A DNA stretch of 64,000 nt from Phaeosaccion multiseriatum. Its lineage: Eukaryota; Ochrophyta, other classes. Shown here piece by piece: positions 22,981 to 35,999 of the stretch. How positions within the stretch are numbered: position 1 is the first letter of the stretch; each line of letters begins with the position of its first letter. The notes beneath the pieces are model-generated. The model was given only the letters and a program-made list of their open reading frames with translations, had not been told where the DNA came from and did no database searches. The stretch spans positions 3,658,001 through 3,722,000 of the forward strand of contig OZ218951.1 of NCBI GenBank assembly GCA_965112735.1, written 5' to 3'. Made by a program: the position numbers and the translations under genes.

Positions 22981-25001
22981 ATGCAAGGGCAAGACGGCCA
23001 GGTCCGACGGTACGATGTAGGCAAACGCGCCGCGAGCGCTACCGAATCCCGCAGGCTGATAGTGAGCAGCAGCACTCCTCAAAGCAGCCAGAGGCCGGGT
23101 GCAATCGGCGATACACGCGGGGGTGCCAACGACCTGATTCGGGTGCGTGCCTCACGTCCTGCCCCCAGCCAACAGAGCTCCAAGGACACCAGAGATGCAC
23201 ACCGTCTTCACCTTCCCCCCCCCTCCCCGCCTCACTGCTTCGAACCATCTCTCCTACCTCTCCTCACCATGCCACTCCTCAAGCCCTTGCCCCTCCTTCC
23301 CCCCCCAACCGGCCAGTCACCCTCCAATCACGTCCTTCCTCCCTCCAAACATAACGCTCTCTCCACCACCTTCTCTACCTCCCACCTCCCACTAACCACC
23401 CCCTACCGACCTTTCTCCCTCGCTACCGCCCAGTCTCCGATGCGCTTCACCCTTCACATGGACAAAACTCGCCTAGAGCGCACGAACAACACTGAGCATA
23501 TAAGCTCTAATGTTTGTCCCACCCCCCCCCTCCACTCGTGCAGGAAAGTCTGGGGGTATACTCTTCGGGGATAACGCAGTGCGCTGTATGGTGGTTGATT
23601 GGCGTCGGTATCATCGTCGCAAGGCTTGTTCACCGGCGCTTCCAAGGGCACTACCTCCAGCATCCCACTCGTGCAGCTCCGATACCGCTGTGGGCAGCCT
23701 TCGGACCCATGTGGATAGGAGACGCCCTTTTGGTGGCATCATGCGTTCGCGTGTTGGCCAAGGCGTACTCTATCAAGTTTGTAAGGGGGCGGGCTGCTGC
23801 CTCCGCGAGCGAGAGTGAACGGGCGAAAGCAGGGGGGGGCGGGCGCGGCGCTGACATTTCTTCCTATTCGGCAATCTCCCCCACGTCGCGACGCTCTGCC
23901 CCGGCGTCGGTCCATGTGGATGTCGCGTTCCTGCATCTGGTGCAGCGCCTGGTGCTCGGAGCCCTTCTTTCTCTCCTGTTGCTCGTATTGGTGGTCACGT
24001 TTCAGCTGCTTCTCTTCTCTCGCCTGGGCGGCGATCACGGCCCTCGTCGGGGAGGCAGCTTTCTGGTGGCTGCGTGGCCTCTCTTCACCTTAATGGGGCT
24101 GGCCCTCACTAGGGCGGCTCTCCTGCGGTCTGACGGGGCCTTGTCCGTGTGCGTGTGGCTGCTTTTGGGGGGAGGGCTCATTGCCACTGGCCTGAAGCTG
24201 GATGGCTCCCCCGCCACCCGAGGCGTGTCTTGGCTGCTTGTGCTCTCCCCCGTGTGGGCTGTGAGCTCGCTCTTGTTCCTCTGTTGCTCGTTTATTCTCG
24301 TAAAGGTCTGCTCTGGCCGCTACGAGTTGGTGCCCGCGCAGGTAACGTGCACCCACACATGAGAACAGGGATCCCTCTGCTCCTTCTCTTATGCACCTGT
24401 TACACCCTTCCACCCCAGGCGCGTGCTCTCGGCCTTTACTTCTGCTCGCTTGTGGTGAGTAACGCAGGAGGCGTCATACTCTCCGCGCAGCTCGAACTGG
24501 GTGCAGGTCCGGGTCAGCGCGTGCTGTTTGGACTGGTCCTGCCGGCCCTGTTCGTGTGGGGAGGGGCTGCCATGGCGCTGGTCGCCGCGTCCCTTTCGCT
24601 AGAGCACCACTTCAGCAGGCTCTTTGCGACGCAGGTGAGCGCTGAATAGTTGAAGGAGCTTTCAACGCCGCGGCACATACACTAAACACGCACACGCCAA
24701 AAAACACATACACACATACACACAGGGCTACGAGGATCCCCTCCCGTTGGCCAGGACTTTGCGCGGATGGGAACCCTCTGGGGGCGGCCGTACGACGTGG
24801 ACTCTGTTGGGTGTGGTGGAGAAGCGGAGTAAGCACCGTCAGGCACTGCCCAGCGGTCGAGTGGGCGCCACAGATCACCGCAAAGGCCCTGCGATGCTTT
24901 CGTCTGACAGGGAGGGGTTCGAGGAGGGATACGAGAGAGAAGGCTTCAATAGAACAGACTCGGGCACGTACGCCGACATCTACGACGAAATGGAAACTTG
25001 A
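22981..25001 (+). CDS. TMEM185-like multi-pass membrane protein (Tmemb_185A family)
   Basis: Exons 22981-23142, 23544-24341, 24419-24633 and 24726-25001. The first exon is chosen because its donor (CGG/GTGCGT) joins the second exon in phase, GANDLIR+ESLGVYSSG. The second and third exons encode about seven or eight membrane helices. Examples are CAVWWLIGVGIIVARL, FLHLVQRLVLGALLSLLLLV, FLVAAWPLFTLMGLALTRA, LLLGGGLIATGLKLDG and WLLVLSPVWAVSSLLFLCCS. The alternation of a helix ending in 'LKLDG' with a following 'P.W' helix resembles TMEM185 proteins. The molecular function of the family is unknown. The soluble acidic tail ends GTYADIYDEMET. Exon 1 is the least certain part. Confidence 0.65.
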
Positions 25002-25311
25002 TTTAAGAGCAATGCGGCCTTGGTTCTTCCTGAGCGCTTTCAGTTCATGCTCTTTTCTACGAGACTCTGCCTTCCCAACCCTCAAACACTATAAAAAACA
25101 CATCCATATAACTCACTTTGATCGTTCATCTAACTATAGCCTCCACACGAGGGCCTATCAAACTAACTAAGCCTTAACACTATGGCCTTGGTCGGCCACC
25201 TGACTAACACCCAACCAACACTTACCCCCCTCCTCACACAAAGAAAAGAGGTTCCACTCGACCACTACGGCCTCCCATGCCTTCAGGGCAGCCGCGAGTT
25301 GCACAAGGATC
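25002..25311. other. Convergent 3' spacer with partial ACC-tail duplication
   Basis: The 3' flanks of the TMEM185-like and acetyl-CoA carboxylase genes meet here. The right end contains part of a 34-bp diverged duplicate of the last ACC coding segment (25296-25329 versus 25342-25375). Confidence 0.6.
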
Positions 25312-28300
25312 CTATGCTTCGTCGCCTTGCGTCGCCTTGGTGAGTTGCGCAAGAATCTTCTGCTTCGTCGCCTTGTCCATGTCTCTCAGAGAGTTCAGCA
25401 GGCCAGAGAGGGCCGCTTCCGGGGCGTCTTTCACCATGCTTTCCATCTTGGCGGTCAGGCAAGAGGAGCGAAGCTGCTTCACTCGCTCGCCCACGCCAGA
25501 GTCAGCCAGCCAGCTCAACACAGCCTTGTCTTCCTTCCACGTCTCCTCACTCTTGCCCGAGGCCACAAACCACTCCTTTGCCAAAGCGCTCGCCTCCAGG
25601 GGCTTGGTCTCGGGGGAGGCCCTCATGATATCCTTGCGCAGGTCGAACTCGGCCAAGCGCCGGCGCAATCGCCAGTAGAAGAAGCTCCGCGCTGATACCC
25701 AGGGCACCTGTGTGTGGTGGGGTGAGAAATTGATATAGTGTGTATCCTGGAACGCAATCTAGAAGAGCACACAACAGCCATTTACCTCCTTCTCGATGAC
25801 TCCCACAGCCTGCATGCGGCCGGGGGTGTCGTGCAGGTCCGCGAACTGCACCGCCAGCTGCTGGTACACGCCCATGAGGCGCTTCTCTCGGGCCGCAATC
25901 TCGGAGAGCACCTTGCGTCTCTGCTGCGCGTCGAGGCGCTCACTGGCGGAGGCGTCGGGGTCGGAGCCTGCCGCCAGCACCGCGTCGAGCTTGCGCAGCT
26001 CGGGGTCTAGGCGATGCGCCGCAGCCACCATGTCCTTCGTGCGGAACTTGATGGAGGCCGCCCCGTTCGCCTCCAGCACACCACCCCGAGCATCGTTCGC
26101 AGCGTACATCTCCATCACCTCCGCGTTGATGGTGGAGTCCACCACCACCCAGGCACCACCCCTATTGGCAGGCGATGAAGGAACGCGTTGAGTGAATGAT
26201 GTGTTGGACTAACAAGGCACAAAACGTGCGACCACTGACCTCAGCTCTCCCCAGGGGGGGATGTACACAAAGCACGGCTGCTTGTAGGCTACAAGGGCGT
26301 CCACAATGTGGGCGCCAAACTTAAGAACTTCGTCGAACATGTCTCGCCCCCCGCCGCTGAAGCCGCGCCAGTTGGCAAACACCTGTGCACAGCGTAGAGA
26401 AGCGCACCATTTGAATTGTGAGACCTCCCATGCACACGGATCCAAAGAAAAACAAAGGCACGGCTCTTGCGTACATACCATCAGAGGAAGACCCTCCCTG
26501 TTGATGTCTCGGATAGCTTGCGCGGTCTTGTTGGCGCTGTCGGGGAACCACACGGCTCCAGCCTGCTGCACCACCTTCTCGTTGCTCGTCATGTCCGCGG
26601 GGTCGGCGGGGATCATCTTCTCTGCCAGGCGGTTCTCCGTGTAAATCACGCCCATGGGGATGCCGCCCAGCCTCGCGCGTCCGCATACCACCGTCTTGGC
26701 CCACCTTGTTGGCGCACGAAGATTGACCAAAAGTGGTTAGAGAAGGAAGCCGTCAAAGAGGCCCCACCCACTACACGGGAAAAGGGGGACTGAACTCACT
26801 CTGCGAGGCTCTCTGTGAAGGAGCCCTTGTCGAAGAAGCCGCTGGCCCACTCGCCCGTGAGCTCGTCCGTGAGCCCCGCCAGCAAGTGCCTGGGATCGTA
26901 TGTCTGACCCTGCTGGGGCTGCATCTCAATGCTGTTTTTGTTCAAATGAAGCAGGCGGCGGGGCGGTTTGTGTGTTAGGAGCAGGCACAGGCAGTCAAGA
27001 GGCCAAACAATACTTGTGTCGTTGCCTCACCTGCGCTCCACCATATCGGAGCCCGTAATGTCCATGACAGGCAGGATGCTGTTCTTGACGTTGGGTACGT
27101 AGCTAATCCAGCGCAGAGACGTGGTGATGGCCTCCATGTGATTGTCCACGAGGTGGTGCGACACGCCGTTGGGGCCCATGATGGCCGGGCCTCCCAGCTG
27201 GTCGTTGGAGATATACACCTGCAGAAGCGTGAAAGAGAGTTGTTTGGTGGGTCAGGGGGTGGGGGTGGCGGGGTCGTGTTTGGGGGAGAGTCACCACGTT
27301 CCCTCACCTCTCGCCCCATGAGTGTGTTGAGCGCCTGGTAGCCTGTGAGAATGATGGGCGAGGCCGTCCTCTTCTGGATGGTCCGCTGTCCCAAGCGCAC
27401 CAGATAGGCTCCAATCCCGACGGAGCGCCCCACCACGAGGGTGAGCGTGAACACGTCGTCATAGGCAAGGCTCGTCTCACCAGCGATGGTTCCAGAGCCC
27501 TGTAACAGTGTGAGTGAGAGCAACAGAGTGCAGCGTATTGTGAGAAGCGGAAATGAGACATGCTCCAAAGAGTCACTCACGCACCTGCAGATTCTCGACT
27601 CCCAGGTCGGGCTCGTCTCCCACAATGTCCAAGATCTTGTAGCGCGTGTCGCCCGTCTGCTCGTCCACCACCATCTCACAGTTCACGGCGTTCTTGGCAG
27701 CCAAGAAGGTGTAGTCTTCGGGAGTCAGGTACAGGTATTTGTACCCTACCGTCGGGTCCTCGGGGTTGGTCCACGCGATTTGGAACCTGTGGAGTGTGTA
27801 GTGACAAAGGATAGTAAAGTGAGTGAGGGAGTGCGCCGGCCAGGCAGTGCTCTTCCCTAGAAAGGGATGTACCTTTTCTTGACGCTGGCAGACATGCCGA
27901 TCCTGGCCCCTGAGTTGACAGACAGGTACACTCTGGGCAGCCCGTGCGCCCTGGAGAACTCACTGGCCAAGAGGAAGACCATGTCCTCCCGTGTACCGAA
28001 AGACCCCGCCTCGAAGGTAATGTCGTTGGCGATGACAACAACTTGGCGTCCGATGGGGTACTCCGGCGTTCGGAGAGTCACAAGCCAAGCCACCATACCC
28101 ACGTCGTTCTTGCCTGCAGGCCTGCTCTCCTTCTCTAGCACGAGGTCGCTCCTCTCACTTGCCTGCCACAGCTTGTCGACCCCACTGCTGTCTTTTACTG
28201 CGCCCCCCTTGCGCTTCACCACCAGCTCCACGGCATGCATCACACCCTGCGGCCTCACCACGGCGTCGTGGGGCCTCTGCAGCGCGTACTCGCTCCACTG

Positions 28301-31300
28301 CTCTTTCACGCCGGCCTCTATCAGCTCCAGCCAGTCGTACACAAAGAGTGTGTCACTCCTTGTCTGTGCCAGGAGCCTCTTCTGCTCGAAGGGCCGCGCC
28401 ACTGGATACGGGGCTACCACGCTCTTTCCCTCCCACTCTCCGTCGCTTCCCTCGGCTCCCCCGACAGTGCGAAACACGGTGAAAGTACCCTCTCGAACTT
28501 CGACGTAAGTGTTGATACGCACGACGTAGCCGGTCGGGTTGGTGGCGATGAGGCGGATGGGAACACTGGCACCACCCTCCTTGGACAAGCGGCACACAAC
28601 CTTGAGCTCAAAGTGCGACACTCCCAAGCGCGTAATCTTCTCCTGGAAGCGGAGCATGAGCTGTTTCATGTGAGCACCGACGGTGGCGGGCTCCACCACA
28701 TCATCCGGCACCAGCACGTTGATGAAGATGTGGTTGTTGGCCTGGGGCGCTGCCTTCTTGCCCTCCTGCACGTGGGCGCCCTGCTGCTCGTTTTGGGGGT
28801 GGGGGCAAAGAGTTTGAGCATACAACAAAGCTGGCACGAAGCACGCCTTCTCCGCCTCCAAAGCCTCACCTCTGCCTCGCTGACTGCGGCGTCAAGGCGG
28901 TTCAGGGCCTGCACAAACATCCTCTCCACGTAGTACTTCTTGCCGTCGCTCCCGCCGCCCCCAGCAGCGCGAGTCTCCTCCGGCACAGTCACCACTCGCG
29001 CAAAGTACCTCGGGAGGATGGGCCCCTTCAGGCCTGCCTTGTGCGCCTCACTGCGCTTCGGAACCGCCATGTACAGGTGCACATTCCCCCCTTGGTAGCG
29101 CATGGACGTACTCACGCGAATCGAAAAGTTGCTGAGCCGCGGCAAGTCCAGGCTGGAAGCGTAGGAAGGCTCAATGTGTCTGTGTGTGTGTATGTGAGGA
29201 GGCGAGGCAAGACACGCAACCAAGTTGAATGGCCAGCACTTTCTACACTCGAGACAATTGTCCGCCGCGAGGCATAGGAGAAACGCACACACGTGATATA
29301 CCTGAAGAGCACGTCCTCCTTGGCAAACTCCGTCCTGCTTCTGTACGTAAAGATGCCCGGGCTGTCTTGCGCAGTGCTGATGGGGATGACGACCGTAGCC
29401 CTGCGTACGTCTGCCTGGACGAGCTTGTCGCTCAGCCGCTCAAGGACGGCGGCAATCTTCTCGCCGCAAACGTCATCCTGGGAGGGACCCTCCGTCTCCC
29501 CCGCGTCCGCTGCGGGAGACTCTGTCGCGCCCAAGGGACTGAGGACTATAACGTGCAGGGCATTCACAGCGCCTGCAGCGCAGCGAGGTGCGCTCTTCGT
29601 GAACTGCGGAAAGTTCGACAGGACCTGAGCAGCAGAGGCAGAGCGAGAAGAAGCAGGGGGGGGGGGGGGAGTTCAGAAACAAAAGAGCTGCCGAGAAGAG
29701 GGTGGGGGCAAGTGGGCTTGCCAAGAATACTGCTTACCTGATCGAACTTCTCCTCCATCTCCTCCACACAGGACACGACCGCGAGCGCGCCGTATCTCGT
29801 CACATTGCTCGGTATAGAGCCGTATCCCGTCTCAGTGTCGCTCGTAGCCCCACCCCCCCCTGTCGTGCTGCCATCACTCTCCTCCCCTGAAGTGGCCGAC
29901 ACCGCCTGGCTGAGTGTGGAGAGGTCGGCAAAGCTCGTTGAACCGGACGTCGCCAGCCCCTCCGTTCGCTGCGTCAGGAAGGACCACTTGCTGCAGTTCA
30001 AGGCCGCCTCCGCCGAGCCTACACGAGGGAGGGGGGGGCGGCACGAGGGTGGGCGGACAGGATTAATAAACAAAGCTCATTTCTCCTTTCTTCCCAGACA
30101 ACTCCAGTCATTCATTTACCTTTGTCGCTCTGCTCGAAGGCAACGACCGCGTGGGTGCGGTACATGCTCCGGACGTAAATCTCGGCGGCCACGCTGACGG
30201 CGGTGCTGTCCTCTCCTCCAAACAGGCCCATCATTACGTCCTCCATGGGCGGCGCCTCCGCCAAGAACTCCTCCACGACTTCCATGCGAGCAGTGGCGTC
30301 TCCCGCCTCGCACCCCGCCTTGATGGCATCCTTGAGCTTCTGCCGCCGGGCCTCGATGGGAGGGGCGTCGTACAGGAACTGGATCTGGCGGGCTTTGGAG
30401 GCCACCACGCCGTACTTCTCGCCGGGCAGAGCGCCAATCTCAGCCAGGACCGGGAGGAAGGCGTTGAGGTCCACATTCGGCGAGGGGCTGGAGGGCGACT
30501 TGGACCTGAGCTGCATGGCGGCCGCATTGACGTCGTCCAGCAGCTCGGTGAGGAGGGCGTTCTTCATCTCAATGGCGGCGTGGCTACGGGCCATATCGTA
30601 CACGGCGGACAGCTGCCCGCTGTTAGTCTTGCGCAGCACGGCCAGGGCGTTCTCGATGCCTGTGCCTGTGAAGGCCCGCTCCACTTCCAGGTACTGCCCG
30701 ACAAGAGAGGGACAATGGAGTACATCAGTGCCCCGCAAGAGTGTGTCAGCAGCAGAGGAGCGGGCAAGAACATGGTGGGGCGGTACACACGGCAATGACA
30801 GCGACCTTCGTACCTGTTGCAGCAAGTTGAGCAGCAAGAACACCGTCCTGCCCACCACTCCGTGCACGTACTGCTCGGTGATGAGCTTGACGCTGTCCAC
30901 CATCACGAAGAATGCCGCTCGGTCCCTCTCGGCCAGCTTGAGGCCGTGCTCGTGCAGGAGAGGCAGGATCTTGTCCGCAGGGAACTCCTTCGCGCTCCCC
31001 TCCCCTACTCCTGCCCGGTACGCGTCCGCAAGCGCCTTTGATCCAGGATAGCAGTAGCAACCACAACAACAACGATAACAACAACAACGACGTGTGGAGA
31101 TGAGCTTGGCGGTGTACGGATAGCGTGCAGTGGTGCGTCAGTCAGTCGAGTCGCCTCACCTTCAACTGCTCGTATAGGTCCATATCCAGGCGGCCTGCCA
31201 GTACGGCCAGGGCCTCCGTGAACTCGTTGAGGGGCAGCAAGGGGTCCGCGACGGCTTGCTTTAGGTCCTCCATCGACTGAAGTGGGTGAAGAAGAGGGGA

Positions 31301-34300
31301 ATAAAACTGGAGTCAGCGCCTCGTCAAGAATCTCGCTACAATCATCTCATGGTTGACCGAACCTTTTGAAAGATGTCCAAGGGAATGTTGTAGCCCCACA
31401 AGACCATTTCCAATACGCTGGTAGCCTTCCTCAAGGCGACGTGTGGCCTGTCGGTAGGGGCGACACTCATGGCAGAGTCGGTGCGATTCATCCTGCGCGA
31501 TGCCGTCACCGTCTCCTCCGCTGCGGTGCTGAGCATGCCGGTGAAGAGCTCTGCCTTGGTTACTGCGCTGGAATCGTCCAAGTCGAGCACGGCGAGCTTG
31601 TCGCCAGGCGCGAGGGACGCTCCCTCTTGCATCTGCCAGTGCACGGTGCCCGCCTCGGACACAGTAAGGGACATGTACATCTTCATCACCTCCACTTCCG
31701 CGTAGGGCTCGCCCTTTTGCAAGTGAGCTCCCTCCGGCACGAGCTGACGAACAAATTTACCTGCACCAAGCCCCCCCCCCCCCCCGGGGGTCAAACAGAA
31801 GGAAATAAAGAGGAGAGTGTGAGGAGGGATGGCTCATGCAAGAAAGCAAGTCAAACGTGTCTGTGTGTGTGTGAAGAAACAGGACGGGCCCACCCACCAG
31901 CGACTTCCGCCTCGAGGTTGGTGGGGTCGTACTCCTTGGTGAAGATGCACGTGTTGCCGTTGATGACGAGGCGCAGCCCTGTCGTCTCCATCTTGGCGTA
32001 CGCCACCTGTGTGTCGCGTTGTGTCATGTAGGGGACAAATGGAGCGGTCAGAGCGCTCCCCGCTGCGCCGAGCCAGTCCCACACGGGCTGTCTGTGGTAG
32101 CGGTACCGTACCGTACCGTACCGTAACGTACCCTACCTGGCTCTTGCCATTAACAACGACCAAGTATCCTCCATCTGCCAGACTGCGACACTCCGCCTGA
32201 ACATAGCCTTCGTTGCACTGGAGAAATGGGAATGGATCCAGATTTAGTCGAAGTAGTAGGCAGGTCGGAGGTAGAGTTTGAGTGTGGTCTACAAATTGAT
32301 ACCTGGACAGCAAAGGTCTTGGGGCCGCACTGCGCGACGAGCACGAGGTACTTGGTACCCTCGTAGATGAGCTCCACGTCCTGCGAGGTTCTGCACGGCG
32401 CGCACGAGCAGGAAAAAGACTTAACAGCAGTGCTTTCCCAACAGCTGCACAACAGAGCTGCACGAGACAACAAAGGCCATACTTACTTGGTGAGCTCCTT
32501 GGGAGGGGTCAGGCCCTTCTCCAGCATTTCGCAGAACAGCTCGCTGCGGCGCGAGGCCTCCTGGTAGGCCATGACAATGCTACCCACGGTCACCACCAGG
32601 CCGCTGTCCAGCTGCGTGCGCTGCACTCCGATCATGCCCTCCTTCGACTCAGCGATACGGGCGTCCAACCTGCGCGGGGCAAGGAGGGAGGAGAATGCTC
32701 CATGAGTGAACAAGGTGGCACCGATTCACAAAGCAGAGTAATGTAATCCTTACCACGCGGTGTTGATGTTGTTGTTCATGAAGTCCTCCGTACCCATCAT
32801 GTCTACGATATACTCCACAGTGGTGCGAATGTCGCCGCGAATGGACAGCTCCTTCAGAGCGATGGTCATGTTTTTCCGCGCAGCCTGACATTTTGGACGG
32901 GATGCATGACACATGTGTAGAGTAGGGAGGGTGAGACATGGCACACTTGTCTGCAGTCACGGTACCGGTGGGTTCGTCTCGGTCTCTGTACCTCTCGGTC
33001 GGCTCCGTTGGCGAATAAATGCCCAAACTGTGAGTCGGCAAACTCGTGCACAAGACCGCTGGAGTCGACCGAGAAGTAGCCTTATTCACAACAGAAGAGA
33101 AAGCAGATGAAGGGGGTGAGGTCGAGGGGGACAAGACACGGACTGTTCTTCCGTCAAGCGATGGCACTCACCCCACACATCGGGGGTTGACCGAAAGTTG
33201 ATCTCTTGGATGTTTCCGCTGGTAGGCTGAAAGCCAAGATCCGGGTTTTCTGCCGTGATACGCACAGCAATGCAGTGATTCTGAGGAGCAACCTGATGGG
33301 ACACGAAAGAGACAGCAAATGAGCCAGCCGTGTCAGCCGTGTGGTAACAGTTGAGCTCGCCATGTGTCTCCTTCGCTTTGGACGTGGGTGGACAATCAAT
33401 CGAAGATTTCGGACCTGCTCCTCGTCGTCGAAGTTGATGTCCCCGGTGTCGTCTGGGTCACGGCCGTAGAGCCTGCGAACGTCCGGCATGTTCTGCAGAG
33501 GGATGCCCATGGCCACCTGCAGCTGTGCGGCGGGCAGGTTCACCTTGGTGATCATCTCCGTCACCGGATGCTCCACCTGTGTTTACGCAAGGCAGGCAAG
33601 GACTCGTCAGCACAGCACCGGCACGGACGGAAGGAAGAAGCGGAAGCTGACAGCGTACACGCACCTGTAGCCGCGGGTTGAGCTCGAGGAAGAAGAAGCC
33701 TTCAGCGGTAAAGAGGTACTCAACAGTGCCCGCGTTAACGTAGCCCACTTCTTTGGCCAACCCAATTGCCGCCTTCTCCATCTCTCGCCATACTTTAGGC
33801 GGGGCCTGGACAGGTCAAGAAAAGAGGCGAGGGGGGAATGTTCAAAACAGAAAGAGCCTCGGCCACCCTCCTCTTCCCATACACTGGTTCTCACCGCCAG
33901 AGGGGGGCCCTCCTCCACGATCTTTTGGTGCCTTCTCTGCACCGAGCAGTCCCTTCCGTTGAGGGCAATGGCCTCGCCGTACTGGTCGGCAAGGAGCTGC
34001 ACTTCCAAGTGACGGCTCTCTCCTGCGAGCTTCATGACGAAGATGGGGGATCCCGGCACTTCGCTGGCAACCTGGCGATGCGCCGTTACCACCTGTGACC
34101 TCTCAAGCACCTTGCGGATGCCCTTGCCCCCGCCGCCTTCTGAAGCCTGAGCAGGGGGGAAAGTAGGAGTGGAGTGTCAATGACTGATCAAACTCCGGTT
34201 TTCGACGCTGTGCACAAGACGTGAAATGAAACGAACCTTGATCATGACGGGGAAGCCGATGCGGTCGCACACTTCCAAAGCCTTCTCCGACGTGTTGACG

Positions 34301-35662
34301 CTGGCCTGGGCGTAGACCTACAAGGCAGCCAGGGGCTGCAAAGTTCAGAGCGGGGCCAAGGACATAGTCTTTGACCACTGTACTTTACTTACATCGGGGG
34401 GGATTTGTCCACCATCCTTGTACGAGCACTTGAGGCCATCCCCATTCCATGAGATACACGGCACTCCTGCGCTCTGGGCGATAATGGTGGATCCGATCTT
34501 GTCGCCCAGGGCCTGGGTGAGCGAGAGAGAGAGAGAGGGCGGCCAGCAACCCCAAATAAATCAGTCTCCCTTGATGTTTCGACGGGGCCGGGCCGCTGCT
34601 GCTCATCTACCTGCATCGGTGCCCCGGGAGGCCCAATGAACTGGATGTTTCTCGAGGTTGCGGCCAAGCTGTTGGGCAAGAGAGGGTTTTCGGATGCGTG
34701 TCCCCAGCCGGCCCACACGGCATCCACGTTCCAGCGCTCGGCAATCTCCACGATGAGCATGACGTTGGCGTAGTTATTGTTGTTACTACCTCCAGGAACA
34801 TCGACTGCACAGGGGAAGAGGGGGGGGGGAGGGACACAGCAGCACGAGGGTTAGCAGCAGCAGCGGGCCAAGGCCAAAGGAATTGCGCGGCGCTGTCCGC
34901 TGTGGGTGGGGACGAGCCACCTACCAATCTCGTCAGCCATGCGAATGTACTCCGCGTTGGCCCTCATGTCTTCGGGTGTGGCCATGACGACGAACTGTAT
35001 AGCTCGCTCATTTCCCACGGTCTCGTAGGCGAAGCGCCTAGGGAAGGAGAGCGGCGGGAGGGAGTTAGAGGGAAACGCACAATAAAAAAGGCAAACCCGT
35101 ACGACGAGCCCTTACCGGATTGATCTGATGCATTTGACGGCCCCTACCACGAGACGACAAGAGAACAGCAAAAAGAAGTTGAGAGAGAGCCGGTATAATG
35201 ATCAGATAAATTTATTACATCCTACCACCCAAAAACCTAACAGCCAATTCAGTGCATACACATTGCCCCCCTCTCACCTATACCATTGTTCGCGACGAGC
35301 ACCTACACGTGTGGGAGGCAGGGACAGCAAGGGGCAAAGGCAAAGGCAAAACGAGTTTAAGCTGTTTGCTGAGAGGACAGTTTCATGGGGGGCGCAAGCC
35401 AGCGACTAGACACGACAGGCTTGCCACAGGCAAGGCCGGAAGGCCCATACAGCGTGAAGCATGCAGAAGGCAGAGTGACGGCGAGGCAGGTACCCTTCCA
35501 AACAATCATGCGGCAGGGCGGTTCTCTTGCTGCGTAACACCAAGATGAAGACAAGGGTCGAGAGAGGGTCCAGGGAAAAGAGACACGTATGCACTCATGT
35601 GCGATTTCCCCCACCTTGCGGATGACGCGTGTGCCACCTCGGCTTTTCACGAACTCCTCCAT
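25312..35662 (-). CDS. Homomeric (multidomain) acetyl-CoA carboxylase, probably cytosolic
   Basis: A gene of about 10.35 kb with many short introns encodes biotin carboxylase, biotin carrier, central and carboxyltransferase domains. It makes malonyl-CoA from acetyl-CoA, bicarbonate and ATP. Landmarks are [33 protein letters not shown], the ATP-grasp stretch [13 protein letters not shown], and [15 protein letters not shown]. The biotinyl site [12 protein letters not shown] follows; animal, yeast and plant enzymes have the same MKM. The CT region includes [39 protein letters not shown]-like [10 protein letters not shown] and the C-terminal NREGLPLMV and [18 protein letters not shown]. It starts directly at [16 protein letters not shown] with no signal peptide, so a cytosolic enzyme (for elongation) is more likely than a plastid one. 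Exons 1-3 are only 48, 25 and 28 nt. Confidence 0.93.
35116..35302 (-). other. Two consecutive microexons of the ACC gene (25 and 28 nt)
   Basis: Exon 2, 35302-35278, encodes VLVANNGI plus one base. Exon 3, 35143-35116, completes GAVKCIRSI. Both have AG acceptors and GT donors (GTGAGA, GTAAGG), and phases agree with exon 1 (35662-35615) and exon 4 (RRFAYETVG). Together they restore the universally conserved biotin-carboxylase opening. Without them the protein would lack its first beta-strand and nucleotide-binding loop. Confidence 0.8.
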
Positions 35663-35999
35663 GGTGGTTGTGGTTGCTGTCGTTGTTTCTGCTTTGCCCT
35701 GGCAGCCCCTGCTGCTGCGCGCCCCTTTTATTCAGACCGTATCGTCGAGCGAATTCTGAACTGTATCACCAACGGGCGATCCTGTGATTATAAGGGTTTT
35801 TTTTTCTTGTTTTTTTCCCCTTCTTTCTCTTTTCTACTACAGCTCTACAAACTATTCGAACAAAGCTCTCCTGCTGCTGCTGCTACATCCGCTCCCACCG
35901 CCTTCTCCACCCCTCCCTCTGCGACTGCGAGCCACGTGCGACGCCGCAGAGCCCACGTAAACCATACAAAAGGTGCAGACGGAAAATGGCCGCTCCTCG
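35663..35999. promoter_or_regulatory. ACC upstream region
   Basis: The 337 bp between the ESF2 stop and the ACC start (both genes are on the minus strand) contain a long T/pyrimidine-rich tract (35798-35840 on the plus strand, purine-rich on the coding strand) and a GCTGCTGCTGC run. It should hold the ACC promoter. No further gene is seen. Confidence 0.45.

Noticed and set aside
23039-23248. Minus-strand frames with a signal-like stretch near 23.0-23.25 kb
   Set aside because: They hit stops and would need a 22-bp intron; the plus-strand reading gives a phase-correct first exon for the TMEM185-like gene.
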